Source: Gammaproteobacteria bacterium
GTDB taxonomy: Bacteria; Pseudomonadota; Gammaproteobacteria; Steroidobacterales; Steroidobacteraceae
DNA length: 64,000 nucleotides
Assembly: GCA_016874055.1 (NCBI GenBank)
Contig: VGVG01000002.1
Coordinates: 1-64,000 of the forward strand
Direction of reading: 5' to 3'
This document shows positions 30,217 through 39,575 of this stretch, in pieces (position 1 is the first letter of the stretch; every line of letters starts with the position of its first letter). Under the pieces are notes generated by a model that was not told the origin of the DNA, did not search any database, and saw only the letters and a program-made list of their open reading frames with translations. Made by a program: the position numbers and the translations under genes.

Positions 30217-30230
30217 TTTCAGGGGTAAAC

Positions 30231-30551
30231 TTAGAAGGGGACCTTGAAGCCGGGTGGCAGACGCAGCCCGGACATCAGCGACGACATGCGTTGCTGGCTC
30301 TCGGTCTCGATGCGGCGCACGGCATCGTTGATGGCAGCGGCGATCAAATCTTCGAGCATCTCGCGATCTTCGCCCACCACCAGGGGCTCAATCTGCACGC
30401 GCTTCACCTCGTGCTTGCCGGTCATCGTGACCTTTACCATGCCACCGCCCGACTCGCCGACGACTTCCATCAACGCAATCTCTTCTTGCATCTTTTGCAT
30501 ATTGCGCTGCAGCGCCTCTGTCTGTTTCATCATATTGCCAAAATTGGCCAT
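30231..30551 (-). CDS. ybaB: YbaB/EbfC family nucleoid-associated protein
   Basis: A 106-residue DNA-binding dimer of the YbaB family. It begins [20 protein letters not shown] (coiled coil), continues with the conserved [20 protein letters not shown] strand region, and ends in [11 protein letters not shown], typical of Gammaproteobacteria. It sits between dnaX (12 bases upstream) and recR, the canonical order. Confidence 0.95.
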   Translation of the reverse strand: MANFGNMMKQTEALQRNMQKMQEEIALMEVVGESGGGMVKVTMTGKHEVKRVQIEPLVVGEDREMLEDLIAAAINDAVRRIETESQQRMSSLMSGLRLPPGFKVPF

Positions 30552-30563
30552 CGCTGATTTTCC

Positions 30564-32159
30564 TTAATGAGGTTTAATTGGATCAATTTTTAGGCTAGCA
30601 CCGAATTTTTCTTTGAAGCCGCGTACGGTTGCGTCGGATTCGAGCGATCGACGGGCGGCGTCGATTTCGGCATCGACGGTGCGCTGCTCAGCGCGCGCCG
30701 GCGTTTCGACCGGCGCTTGAGCGAGTTCGATCTCCACACGCACTGTCTCGCCGAGACGACGAGACAAGGCCTGCGAAAGTTTATCGACCAACGAGGCGGT
30801 CTTGAGTAGCGACTGCGCCGGGTCGAGGGTGAACCGAACCAGGCCGCCCTCTCTGCCCATGTAAGCGCAATTGGCGGCCAGCTGCCTCGCTGCACCCCCT
30901 AGCTCGAGCCCTGCGAGGGCGTCCTGCCACTGCGCGAGGTCCAAAACCCCGCTGGAAGGCGCCAGGGACAGCCCGTGTCGCGCGGCGGCGGCTGGCGGCG
31001 CAGCCCCTTCTTCGCCGGACAGCGCAGGCGTGCCGCCACGCGACCCCCTACTCTCCGACGGATCAGCGCTCGGCGCGGAGAGCCGGAACGCCACCATGCG
31101 CAGCAAGGTCATCTCGAACCCGGTTCGGGTATCGGGCGCCCAGGCGAGATCACGCCGGCCGAGGATGGCCGTCTGATAAAAAAGCTGTACGTCCTCTGGG
31201 CTGATCGCCAAGGCGAGCTCCGCGAGCTGCTCCGGCGGATGCAACTCGTCGCCCTCGAAGGTGGGTAATGTCTGCTTGAGCGCAACACGTACCAGCAAGG
31301 TGGAGAGCGCATCGAGCACGTCGCCGTAATCGGGTGCCCACTCATCGAGCGACTGCGCAAAACGCATCAGCTCGGCTGGATCAGAGGTGCCGAGCAATCG
31401 CGCAAGTTGGAACACTTGCTTACGATCGACCGTTGCGAGCATCGTGCGTGCTTCGCTCTCGGCCACCTTACCCCCCCCAAAGGCGAGCAACTGGTCGAGA
31501 AGCGACAAACCATCGCGCATGCTGCCATCAGCCGCCTCGGCGATGAGACGCACCGCTGCAGGCTCGAAGTTAGTATTTTCGGCTCTAAGTATGACCTTCA
31601 TGCGATCAGCAATCATCGAGACCGACAAACGCTTGAGGTTGAACTGCAGGCAACGCGAGAGCACCGTCACCGGTAATTTTTGAGGGTCGGTCGTGGCCAA
31701 CAAGAATTTGACATGCGGCGGCGGCTCCTCGAGCGTCTTTAGCAGCGCGTTAAACGAATGAACCGAGAGCATGTGAACTTCGTCGATGAGATAGACCTTG
31801 TACCGACCACGCGTGGGCATGTACTGCACGTTATCGAGTAGTTCACGGGTGGCATCGACCTTCGTTCTTGAAGCGGCGTCTACTTCGATAAGGTCGACGA
31901 ATCGACCCTCGTCGATCTCGCGACACGTTGCACAGGTGCCACAGGGCGTGGGACCCATCCCTGCCTCACAATTGAGGCCCTTGGCGAGGATGCGTGCAAT
32001 GGTTGTCTTGCCTACTCCTCGCGTTCCTGTGAATAAGAATGCATGATGCACCCGATTGGTTTCGAGCGCATTTGAAAGTGCCTGCAGGACGTGCTCCTGC
32101 CCAGTAAGTTCATCGAAGCGACGGGGTCGCCATTTTCGAGCAAGTGCGGTGTAGCTCAT
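30564..32159 (-). CDS. dnaX: DNA polymerase III subunit tau/gamma
   Basis: The clamp-loader ATPase. From ATG 32159 it has 531 residues: N-terminus SYTALARKWRPRRFDELTGQ, Walker A FTGTRGVGKTTIARILAKGL, four-Cys zinc module (CGTCATC region), DEVHMLS Walker B, then a domain III and a shortened tau-type C-terminal region. AGGA lies six bases before ATG 32159; upstream in-frame codons fall within the SRP RNA. I did not find a convincing slippery heptamer, so a separate gamma form is not claimed. Confidence 0.96.
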   Translation of the reverse strand: MSYTALARKWRPRRFDELTGQEHVLQALSNALETNRVHHAFLFTGTRGVGKTTIARILAKGLNCEAGMGPTPCGTCATCREIDEGRFVDLIEVDAASRTKVDATRELLDNVQYMPTRGRYKVYLIDEVHMLSVHSFNALLKTLEEPPPHVKFLLATTDPQKLPVTVLSRCLQFNLKRLSVSMIADRMKVILRAENTNFEPAAVRLIAEAADGSMRDGLSLLDQLLAFGGGKVAESEARTMLATVDRKQVFQLARLLGTSDPAELMRFAQSLDEWAPDYGDVLDALSTLLVRVALKQTLPTFEGDELHPPEQLAELALAISPEDVQLFYQTAILGRRDLAWAPDTRTGFEMTLLRMVAFRLSAPSADPSESRGSRGGTPALSGEEGAAPPAAAARHGLSLAPSSGVLDLAQWQDALAGLELGGAARQLAANCAYMGREGGLVRFTLDPAQSLLKTASLVDKLSQALSRRLGETVRVEIELAQAPVETPARAEQRTVDAEIDAARRSLESDATVRGFKEKFGASLKIDPIKPH

Positions 32160-32179
32160 GCGCGTCCTAAAGGAGGCGG

Positions 32180-32281
32180 CCCGCACCAGCAGGACTCCGG
32201 CACCCGACATCGCCGCAACCGTTGCTCCCTTCCGGGCCTGGCGGGGTTAACGGCTGGTCGTCGCGAAGGAACCGGTGCGGG
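32180..32281 (-). ncRNA. ffs: Signal recognition particle RNA (4.5S, bacterial small type)
   Basis: The minus strand folds as a long hairpin closed by CCCGCACC (32281-32274) and GGTGCGGG (32187-32180). The apical region carries the universal SRP domain IV motif, CCAGGCCCGGAAGGGAGCAA, in its usual place. The length of about 102 bases fits 4.5S RNA. It lies between glgB and dnaX; ffs just upstream of dnaX is common in beta- and gammaproteobacteria. The ends are set by the closing helix and could differ by a few bases. Confidence 0.93.
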
Positions 32282-32302
32282 ACGCCATCGAAGACGCAGA
32301 GT

Positions 32303-34507
32303 CTACACCAGCCGACCATACCGAGCCGTCGCCGAGAACCGTTGATCGCCTCCCTCCGAGGGGCCTGCGGGCTCCACGAACACGGTGGATAGCGGCGGCA
32401 GGCGCAGCACAATCGAGTACGGTCGCCCATGGGCCGGCACGGCCTCGGCGGTGGCTGCGCCGAACTTGAGCCCGATGTTGCTACCCCCGTAGTAGGCCGA
32501 ATCGGTATTCAGTCTTTCCCGGTAAACACCCGCCGCGGGGACACCGATCCGATACCCTTCGCGGGTCGCCGGCGTGAAATTGCTGATGACAATGATCGGG
32601 CGATCAACCTCGTTGCCGCGGCGCATAAACGCAATAAGGGACCGCTGACTATCGGTCACTTCGATCCACTCGAATGAGTGGGGATCGACGTCGCAGCGGT
32701 ACAGCGCGGGCGTCTCGCGCAGCATCTCATTCAGATCTCGAACCAAACGCTGAACCCCAGCATGTAACGGCTCATTGAGCCTCGACCAATCGAGTTCGGT
32801 ATCGTGGTTCCACTCGCGCTCCTGCGCGAACTCGCACCCCATAAAAAGCAGTTTCTTGCCCGGATGACCAAATATGTAGCCAAGATACGCTCGGAGGTTG
32901 GCAAATTTCTGCTCGCGAGTTTTTGGCATCTTGCCAATCAGAGAACCTTTTCCGTGTACCACTTCGTCGTGAGAGATCGGCAGTACATATCGCTCACTAA
33001 ACGCGTAGAGCAGGCTAAAGGTGATCTCGTCGTGATGATAGGCGCGGTGCTCCGGCGATCGAGCGATGTAGCGCAGCGAGTCGTTCATCCAGCCCATGTT
33101 CCATTTGTACGAAAATCCAAGCCCGCCGGCCTGCACCGGCTGAGTCACTTTCGGGAACGCGGTGGACTCCTCGGCGATCATCAGCGTCCCCGGATACTCT
33201 GCGGCGACAACAGAATTCAGCTGACGCAAAAACGCAATGGCCTCAAGATTTTCTCGGCCGCCATTGACGTTCGGGAGCCACTCTCCTTCGCGACGACTGT
33301 AATCTCGATACAGCATCGATGCGACCGCATCGACACGCATTCCGTCTATCCCGTAAGACTCCAGCCAATGCAGCGCGCTGCCGATCAGAAAACTCCTGAC
33401 CTGCGGCTTTGAAAAATCATAGATCAACGTATCCCAATCCTGATGGATACCCTCTCGAGGATCTCCGTACTCGTAGAGCGGTGCGCCATCAAAACAAACC
33501 AGGCCATGCGTATCGTTCGGGAAGTGTCCCGGGACCCAGTCGACGATTACTCCAATCCCTGCGCGGTGACAGGCCGATACGAACCGTGCGAATCCGGCTG
33601 GCTCGCCGTGCCGGGAGGTCGGCGCATAAAGCCCAACGGGCTGATACCCCCAAGAGCCATCAAATGGGTGTTCGGCCGGCGGCAGTAACTCGACGTGCGT
33701 AAAGCCCAGCTGGGTCACGTAGGGAACGAGCTCCGCAGCGAGTTCATCCCAGTCGAGAAATTGCCGTAGTGAATCCTTCGGGCGTCGCCACGAAGACAGA
33801 TGCACCTCGTAAATACTCATGGGAGCACGGGTTGCGTTGGCATCGGCACGAGCTGCGGGCCGTGCGACTCGCTCTGTCAATCGTGATACGACGCTCGCAG
33901 TTCCGGGATAAGCTTCGGATCTACGAGCAAATGGATCTGCTTTTTGAGCAATCGTGGCGCCCGCCGCATCGCGGATGGCGAACTTGTATAGAGCGCCCTC
34001 GGCTACACCAGGGATGAAAAGCTCCCAAATCCCGCTTTCCTCGTGCAGTCGCATCGGATGCTGACGCTCATTCCAAAAATTAAAGTCACCCACGACGCTG
34101 ACGGCACCCGCCCGCGGCGCCCAGACAGCAAAACGCACTCCTTTCACGCCGAGTGAACTGCAAGGCTCGGCGCCAAGTAAACGTTGAGGGCGGATGTGCT
34201 TCCCGGCAGCGAACTCCGTCAGCTCACGCGGCTCTAATAAACTCGGATGTCGATATGGGTCGTCGAACACCGATTCACCACCCGACTCCCAACGCGCACG
34301 CAAGCGGTAGTCGACGATCAAGGTTTTGGTCGACGCCTCATAGAGCCCATCAGGATGGAGCCGCTCGAAACGAGCGATAACACGATTGTTCTCAGGCTGC
34401 ACGAGCTCGAGAGTCAACGCGCCCGGCTGGAATACTCGAACTCTCGCGTTACCCTTCGAATCGATGTGGGGACCGAGCTGCAAAGGCTCATACCAGCTCG
34501 AGCACAT
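32303..34507 (-). CDS. glgB: 1,4-alpha-glucan branching enzyme
   Basis: Introduces alpha-1,6 branches into glycogen (GH13_9). The 734-residue product has N-terminal CBM48 domains (FAVWAPRAGAVSVVGDFNFW), then the barrel with nucleophile Asp in GIDGMRVDAVASMLY, acid/base Glu in MIAEESTAFPKVT and third Asp in LPISHDEVVHGKGS, and a C-terminal beta domain. The start is ATG 34507, preceded directly by a TTG. It begins only seven bases after the pentaheme cytochrome stop, so it appears to be the last gene of the cytochrome operon. glgC and glgA lie 18 kb away. Length is normal. Confidence 0.96.
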   Translation of the reverse strand: MCSSWYEPLQLGPHIDSKGNARVRVFQPGALTLELVQPENNRVIARFERLHPDGLYEASTKTLIVDYRLRARWESGGESVFDDPYRHPSLLEPRELTEFAAGKHIRPQRLLGAEPCSSLGVKGVRFAVWAPRAGAVSVVGDFNFWNERQHPMRLHEESGIWELFIPGVAEGALYKFAIRDAAGATIAQKADPFARRSEAYPGTASVVSRLTERVARPAARADANATRAPMSIYEVHLSSWRRPKDSLRQFLDWDELAAELVPYVTQLGFTHVELLPPAEHPFDGSWGYQPVGLYAPTSRHGEPAGFARFVSACHRAGIGVIVDWVPGHFPNDTHGLVCFDGAPLYEYGDPREGIHQDWDTLIYDFSKPQVRSFLIGSALHWLESYGIDGMRVDAVASMLYRDYSRREGEWLPNVNGGRENLEAIAFLRQLNSVVAAEYPGTLMIAEESTAFPKVTQPVQAGGLGFSYKWNMGWMNDSLRYIARSPEHRAYHHDEITFSLLYAFSERYVLPISHDEVVHGKGSLIGKMPKTREQKFANLRAYLGYIFGHPGKKLLFMGCEFAQEREWNHDTELDWSRLNEPLHAGVQRLVRDLNEMLRETPALYRCDVDPHSFEWIEVTDSQRSLIAFMRRGNEVDRPIIVISNFTPATREGYRIGVPAAGVYRERLNTDSAYYGGSNIGLKFGAATAEAVPAHGRPYSIVLRLPPLSTVFVEPAGPSEGGDQRFSATARYGRLV

Positions 34508-34513
34508 CAAAGA

Positions 34514-35800
34514 TCAGCGTGCACCGAGCACAGACATCCACTTAACGAATCGCCTTTGATCGAAGGCGTTGTCATCACGCAAATCATCGAATAGCCGGTC
34601 GATCTCCGCACGCTTACCACGATCGAGCTGCAAGCCTGCAAGCATTACAACGAGACCCATCGCCGCTTGCTCGGCGGCTGCCGGATCGGGGAATCCACCC
34701 CGTCGAGACGCGTCGATGAGCGCTTGGACAACAGCGTTCATCTCAGCGGCACTCCAACTGCGCCCTTTCAGCTCTCTCTCCGTCACAAGCAGCGCGTCAC
34801 GAGTGGTCGCAAGGGCCTTCTTTAACGAGGCCATATCACCATTCGCCGAACGCTGTAATCCAATGATCGCTCGATGAAGCGGCCTCGAAGACTCCAACCG
34901 AAGAGCTTGAGATACCTGTTGAAGGACGAGCAGATGAGCGTCCTGCCATCGAAGGTCGCCCGGCCCGCCAAGCGAATAGCTCGAACCCCCGAACGCGGAC
35001 AGTCGAAGATCTCGATGGCAGGAATGACAGGCGTAGATGCCGAAATCCGGAATGGGACCAAGTCGTCCGGCGCCGTGACGGTCGATCAGGTCAAGTTGCC
35101 GACGCGAGGATTCGATTAGTCCCTTGGCCCATAGGGCAGCATGCGCCGTCTGAGCACTCTTTCGATAATGCTCCCGCCCACCACTGGTGCGCCAAAGTTC
35201 AAGATAAGTATCGAGCTCAAAGACAATTCGCGGGTGTCCGGCAGCCATCATTCGATGATTCGCATAGCGATCCTTGTCGCCGACATGACACGCGAGGCAG
35301 GTCACCGCGAGCGTATCTGGATTCTCTAGTGCGACGAGCCCTCGGGCCAGATTCTCACTTCGCGAAATCTTCGGCACCTGATAGTGGGTCGACAGCCACT
35401 TTTCTGACCCGCCGTGACAACTCTCGCATCCCACCCCGTCATCCAGTTGGAATTTAACGCCTCGCTGCGCGGCAGGTATGGCATCCGAATGACAGACAAG
35501 ACACGCCGGCGCTTCATGTGCAGGGCCAATACCCATTCGACGAGCAATTTCTTGAGACTGTTTATTGAATAATACCTTGTATGCGTTGGAATGCAGATCG
35601 AATTGCGACCAAGTCGTATATTCGTTCTGGAGGACGCTCTCATAAGCCTTGAGTGGTTGGCTCGAACCGTGACACAGCGATGAGGCGCAGGTGGCAACGC
35701 CCTCATGACGACGCTTGGCCTCATCTGCCACCGCGCCGATCGCGGACACCACAGCAAGACCCAAGGCTGCCCACTTCAAATGGATAGTCTTAAAACTCAT
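34514..35800 (-). CDS. Periplasmic pentaheme cytochrome c (c554-like)
   Basis: A 428-residue exported protein (signal peptide ending near AIGAVA) with one CX4CH site (CASSLCH) and four CXXCH sites (CLVCH, CESCH, CLACH, CHSCH). The spacing of the first sites and the CHG context recall the cytochrome c554/NrfB-like fold used for periplasmic electron transfer. The C-terminal third has no heme motif. The start ATG overlaps the upstream decaheme gene stop by four bases. It is probably a shuttle within the electron-transfer operon. No catalytic Lys-ligated CXXCK site is present. Confidence 0.85.
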   Translation of the reverse strand: MSFKTIHLKWAALGLAVVSAIGAVADEAKRRHEGVATCASSLCHGSSQPLKAYESVLQNEYTTWSQFDLHSNAYKVLFNKQSQEIARRMGIGPAHEAPACLVCHSDAIPAAQRGVKFQLDDGVGCESCHGGSEKWLSTHYQVPKISRSENLARGLVALENPDTLAVTCLACHVGDKDRYANHRMMAAGHPRIVFELDTYLELWRTSGGREHYRKSAQTAHAALWAKGLIESSRRQLDLIDRHGAGRLGPIPDFGIYACHSCHRDLRLSAFGGSSYSLGGPGDLRWQDAHLLVLQQVSQALRLESSRPLHRAIIGLQRSANGDMASLKKALATTRDALLVTERELKGRSWSAAEMNAVVQALIDASRRGGFPDPAAAEQAAMGLVVMLAGLQLDRGKRAEIDRLFDDLRDDNAFDQRRFVKWMSVLGAR

Positions 35801-38800
35801 CTTAAATTCCTCTGAGCCTGCTGCACGGCTGGGTTGTCCTCGACGTACCAGGGTTCGCCATCCTTATTGAGATACATTCGCTGCATCTCCTGTAGGTTGA
35901 ACGGACGCGAACCCCGGCGACCAAACACGGCGACTTGACCGCCGCTTTCGTCCACCGCCCGATCGCGCTCCAATGGCCGGGACAGACTCAGCGCAGCCGA
36001 TCTTGTCGCCTTATGGGCGATCAACTCCGGTCGCGGCTCCGGACTGAACCCGTAGAAATTTGGCTGCGAAGAGGGACTCGTCAGCTGCACGACTTTCAAT
36101 CCACCCTTACCGTCCGCCACGTAGGCAAAAAGAGAAGCATTGGTCGACGCAATCATCACGTCCCGGGAGTCGACAAGATTCCCGTCGGCGCTCCATTTCC
36201 GGAACAAGCGCGCAGCATGCGGTCTCTTTACGTCGATGATGGCCAGGCCTTCACGCCCATTGGCGACGTAAGCGTAGGTCCTTGCGACGGTGAAACCCCC
36301 TGCACTATTCAGCGGTACCGTCGCGTATGACAGCTTGCGCGGGCGCGACGGCGTCGTAATGTCGACCACCTCGAATCCTCGCGCCGTCGTCACAAAGAGA
36401 TAACGGAACTGAAGGGCAACGGCACGCGGCGAGTCGAAAGGGATCTCCGAAACAATCTTTGGCAGACTCGGAGTAGACAAGTCTGTAATGACAACCGACT
36501 TGTCCGTGACGACGTAAGCCAGATTCCCGGCAATGGTCAAATGTCGAGCGCCGGTCAGCTTCCCGCTCGGATTCCATGTCAAGAAGCGCCGCAGGAAATT
36601 ATTCCTGAACTCACCATCGGCCAACGTGTTGATATCAACCAGCACAAGCCCTTCAACCGAGTCGGTAATTACGGCGAAGCTATAGATCGGCAGGAAAGGC
36701 TGCTCCAGATTTGCCTTACGCATGAGATCGCCCTCATTGCGCGGCGGGTGCACAGGTTGAGTGGTCGCTAACGCAACGCACGTGGCATTGGTCGTGCGCA
36801 CCTGGGTGTTGTGTCCAAGAGGCGAGAACGGTGCACTGATCAACTTCTGGCTGATGCCTTTATTGGCGATGCTCGCTGCATCCAACACACGCATACCGCG
36901 TTTTCCCTCGGCAGAGAAAACATATTCGCCTCGCAATTGCACGCAGCCGGCAAGTCCGCCGCTCAACGCGCTGGTGCGCTGTAACTCGCGGTCCCGCCCG
37001 AGATGATCGGCGTACCACTTGGGATAGGTGTAGCGATGAAGGTAACTACCGATGACGGCTTGCGGCTCGTCCCACTCCGTCACCTCGATTGCAGCGACGC
37101 CCTTCTCCGTGCCGACCCAAGCGTTGAGACCATTAAAATTGATGAATTGGGTACCGAATCCCAGTGTCTGCGCGATGATCGCGTTGTTATCTCCCTCTTT
37201 AGCGAGATGACAGTCACTGCAGGTCTTCGTTTCCGTTTTGCGCTCGGTGTGCGGATAGTGCGGATTCATTGCCTGCGAGCTATAGCCCGACGCGGCGATC
37301 GGCGGCTGCTGGATGTAAATACGCTCGCGGTTGGAGTTGGTCGAAGACAATACGAGGGCCGACGACGAGCGTACCGGCGCCATCTTTCCTCCTTCACTCG
37401 CCCCGCGCCAACCAAGCATGAAAATGTCTTCACGCAAGACCTGTGGATTGTAGGTCGCAAAATTACGTGTCTCACCGCCCTCGTAACGATGGCGCTCCGT
37501 CTTCGCATTCGCCTCGATCGGCAAATGGCAACCGCCGCAACTTGTCGTCCATGGCGTGTGACAGGTGTAGCACTCCATTTTATCGTCGTTGTGCGCAAGC
37601 ATCTCCCACGGAATATCCGGTCCGAAGTTTTGCTTTTTGGAATCCTTCTCCATCGTCTTGGCCCGCGCAGCCTTCGCGTTGTAGTGCGCGTTACCAGGCG
37701 TCACCGTGTCCTTAACCTGCGACACCTCCCACTCGAGACCGGCCGTCACCGCTGATCTTTGAATCAGCGTATTCCCACGCCACTCGAAGCGAAGCTTGCC
37801 ATCAGGGTTACGAATAAGACCCAGATTAGTTCCAGACTTCGGCGCTGCGGGTCCGGATGTTCTTAGATTGGCAACAGCCGCTGTCGTACCGTGACAGTCC
37901 TTACAGTCAATCTCGACGGCTGCGGCAACAGAGCCGTGCAGATAGCCATTACCATGCGAATCCTGCGCGAAGTGACAGTCAACGCAGTGCATTCCGACAT
38001 CCACGTGAATCGAAGACATCTGCACCGTCTTCTCCCACTTCTGCGGGTCGTCGTTAGCGATGATGTTGCCGTCGGCATCGAGCAGATTGCCTTCGCGGTC
38101 ACGCTTGTGAATCGCCCGGAAATTCCACCCGTGCCCGTGATAGTCCGCGAACTGGGTATCCTTCAACTTCGGATTGAGTTCGCTGACAGTCTTGAGAAAC
38201 TCAAGATCCCCCCACTTCCCACGCGGCGCAGCGCCCTCCGGATTACGATCGAGTACCTGTCGGATTTTCTCCGGCGCCGGGAATTGCTGCTCCTCCGGCC
38301 ACATGTGGGGAGCATCTGACTCGTAATCCCACATCGTGTAGCCGAGGAACGAGTTGATAAACATGTTTGGCTGGTGCATGTGACAAATCATGCACTGGCT
38401 CGTTGGGATCGACCGCGTAAATGAGTGAGCTAACGGATGCCCGCTGCGATCTTTCGGAATCGTAGGATCTACAGTCTGCGATTTTCCGTCGTGCCCAAAT
38501 TGCGCGTAAGGACCCGAGTGTCTTGGATCGCGATCGTTCGCGTACACCACATGACAGCTCGTACAACCCGATGATCGGAAATCGCCAGGGTTATCGTTAG
38601 TACCCATGAACCACATCAACGGATCGTTCAAGCGGGTTTTGTGGATATTGAGCACCGGTACCGCAATCCGACCACCGGTGCCGGGACCGCGATTTGACTG
38701 CTTGAAGTCAGGGCGACCCGGCTCTTCGAGACGCTGTATTTGACCCAAAGAATTAGGGATACCCGTTTCGGGGAATAGGTTGGTGATGTTGCGTCCACCG

Positions 38801-39564
38801 CGCTCGAAGGCGCGGAAGATATCGGCGGGCGGCAGGTTCTCCCAACGCGGCAACGGGTAGATTCGTTCGACGAGCTCATGCTTCTCGCGTTGCTCAGCCG
38901 TTGTCTTCGCCCCTTCGAGGATCGCCGCGACACCCTCTTTGGTGTAGCTCTCACCGAGAATGTAGTTCTTGAAAGGAAGTAAGCCATTGTTATAGGCCGC
39001 TCCGCCCCAGAACATCGTGGCGGTCGCCATCAAACTACGCTTGGCATCTTCGATGGTGCGGGCGTGACACGCGCCACACGCTGCATCGGCGGCGCGGTAG
39101 TCGCCAGGATTGACGAACCGGATGAACTCGTTCGCCTCTTTGTTCAACAAGGCGTAGGCACGCTCTGGGTTGGCACTCGATGGGTGATCCCACGCAGACG
39201 GATGCTTAGGCAACACATGAGCCGTATCGCGTACCTCGGCGTACTTTCGGTTGTTCCGTTGCGTGTCGCGATCATCCGGGCCAATCCAACGCACATTGGC
39301 CGAACCGCCGTGACAATCCGTGCAACCGAGTACGACACCCGGATTGGCATGCATGGTCGGCTGATCGGTCTTAGTGTGGCAGTCGTTACACCCCACACTC
39401 TTCGCAGCCGCCTCCTCCAAAGTCTGCTTCGCAGGTGCAGGCGGTGAGACCACGTAAAACCGCTCGACTGCCTTGAGACCTTCCGCCGAGGTCGCGAAAT
39501 CGACCGAGCCCGGCAAAAGCATCAGTCCGGATAACGTGAAGATTGACGCGACGAGCTTTTTCAT
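35797..39564 (-). CDS. Decaheme cytochrome c with C-terminal LVIVD-type beta-propeller
   Basis: A 1255-residue exported protein (signal peptide MKKLVASIFTLSGLMLLPG). Ten CXXCH motifs are spread over the first two thirds (CNDCH, CTDCH, CGACH, CTSCH, CMICH, CVDCH, CKDCH, CYTCH, CGGCH, CSDCH). The last 400 residues contain repeats such as NLAYVVTDKSVVITDLSTPS and YAYVANGREGLAIIDV, the LVIVD repeat pattern of a beta-propeller. Such a fusion suggests a large electron-transfer protein with a partner-binding or surface domain. It starts 11 bases after the beta-barrel gene and overlaps the pentaheme gene by four bases. The family as a whole is not one I can name. Confidence 0.85.
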   Translation of the reverse strand: MKKLVASIFTLSGLMLLPGSVDFATSAEGLKAVERFYVVSPPAPAKQTLEEAAAKSVGCNDCHTKTDQPTMHANPGVVLGCTDCHGGSANVRWIGPDDRDTQRNNRKYAEVRDTAHVLPKHPSAWDHPSSANPERAYALLNKEANEFIRFVNPGDYRAADAACGACHARTIEDAKRSLMATATMFWGGAAYNNGLLPFKNYILGESYTKEGVAAILEGAKTTAEQREKHELVERIYPLPRWENLPPADIFRAFERGGRNITNLFPETGIPNSLGQIQRLEEPGRPDFKQSNRGPGTGGRIAVPVLNIHKTRLNDPLMWFMGTNDNPGDFRSSGCTSCHVVYANDRDPRHSGPYAQFGHDGKSQTVDPTIPKDRSGHPLAHSFTRSIPTSQCMICHMHQPNMFINSFLGYTMWDYESDAPHMWPEEQQFPAPEKIRQVLDRNPEGAAPRGKWGDLEFLKTVSELNPKLKDTQFADYHGHGWNFRAIHKRDREGNLLDADGNIIANDDPQKWEKTVQMSSIHVDVGMHCVDCHFAQDSHGNGYLHGSVAAAVEIDCKDCHGTTAAVANLRTSGPAAPKSGTNLGLIRNPDGKLRFEWRGNTLIQRSAVTAGLEWEVSQVKDTVTPGNAHYNAKAARAKTMEKDSKKQNFGPDIPWEMLAHNDDKMECYTCHTPWTTSCGGCHLPIEANAKTERHRYEGGETRNFATYNPQVLREDIFMLGWRGASEGGKMAPVRSSSALVLSSTNSNRERIYIQQPPIAASGYSSQAMNPHYPHTERKTETKTCSDCHLAKEGDNNAIIAQTLGFGTQFINFNGLNAWVGTEKGVAAIEVTEWDEPQAVIGSYLHRYTYPKWYADHLGRDRELQRTSALSGGLAGCVQLRGEYVFSAEGKRGMRVLDAASIANKGISQKLISAPFSPLGHNTQVRTTNATCVALATTQPVHPPRNEGDLMRKANLEQPFLPIYSFAVITDSVEGLVLVDINTLADGEFRNNFLRRFLTWNPSGKLTGARHLTIAGNLAYVVTDKSVVITDLSTPSLPKIVSEIPFDSPRAVALQFRYLFVTTARGFEVVDITTPSRPRKLSYATVPLNSAGGFTVARTYAYVANGREGLAIIDVKRPHAARLFRKWSADGNLVDSRDVMIASTNASLFAYVADGKGGLKVVQLTSPSSQPNFYGFSPEPRPELIAHKATRSAALSLSRPLERDRAVDESGGQVAVFGRRGSRPFNLQEMQRMYLNKDGEPWYVEDNPAVQQAQRNLR

Positions 39565-39575
39565 GGGTTCGATAA

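Noticed and set aside
32160-32210. N-terminal extension of DnaX
   Set aside because: The extension is the translation of the SRP RNA 3' arm; DnaX proteins begin at SYTALARKWRP.
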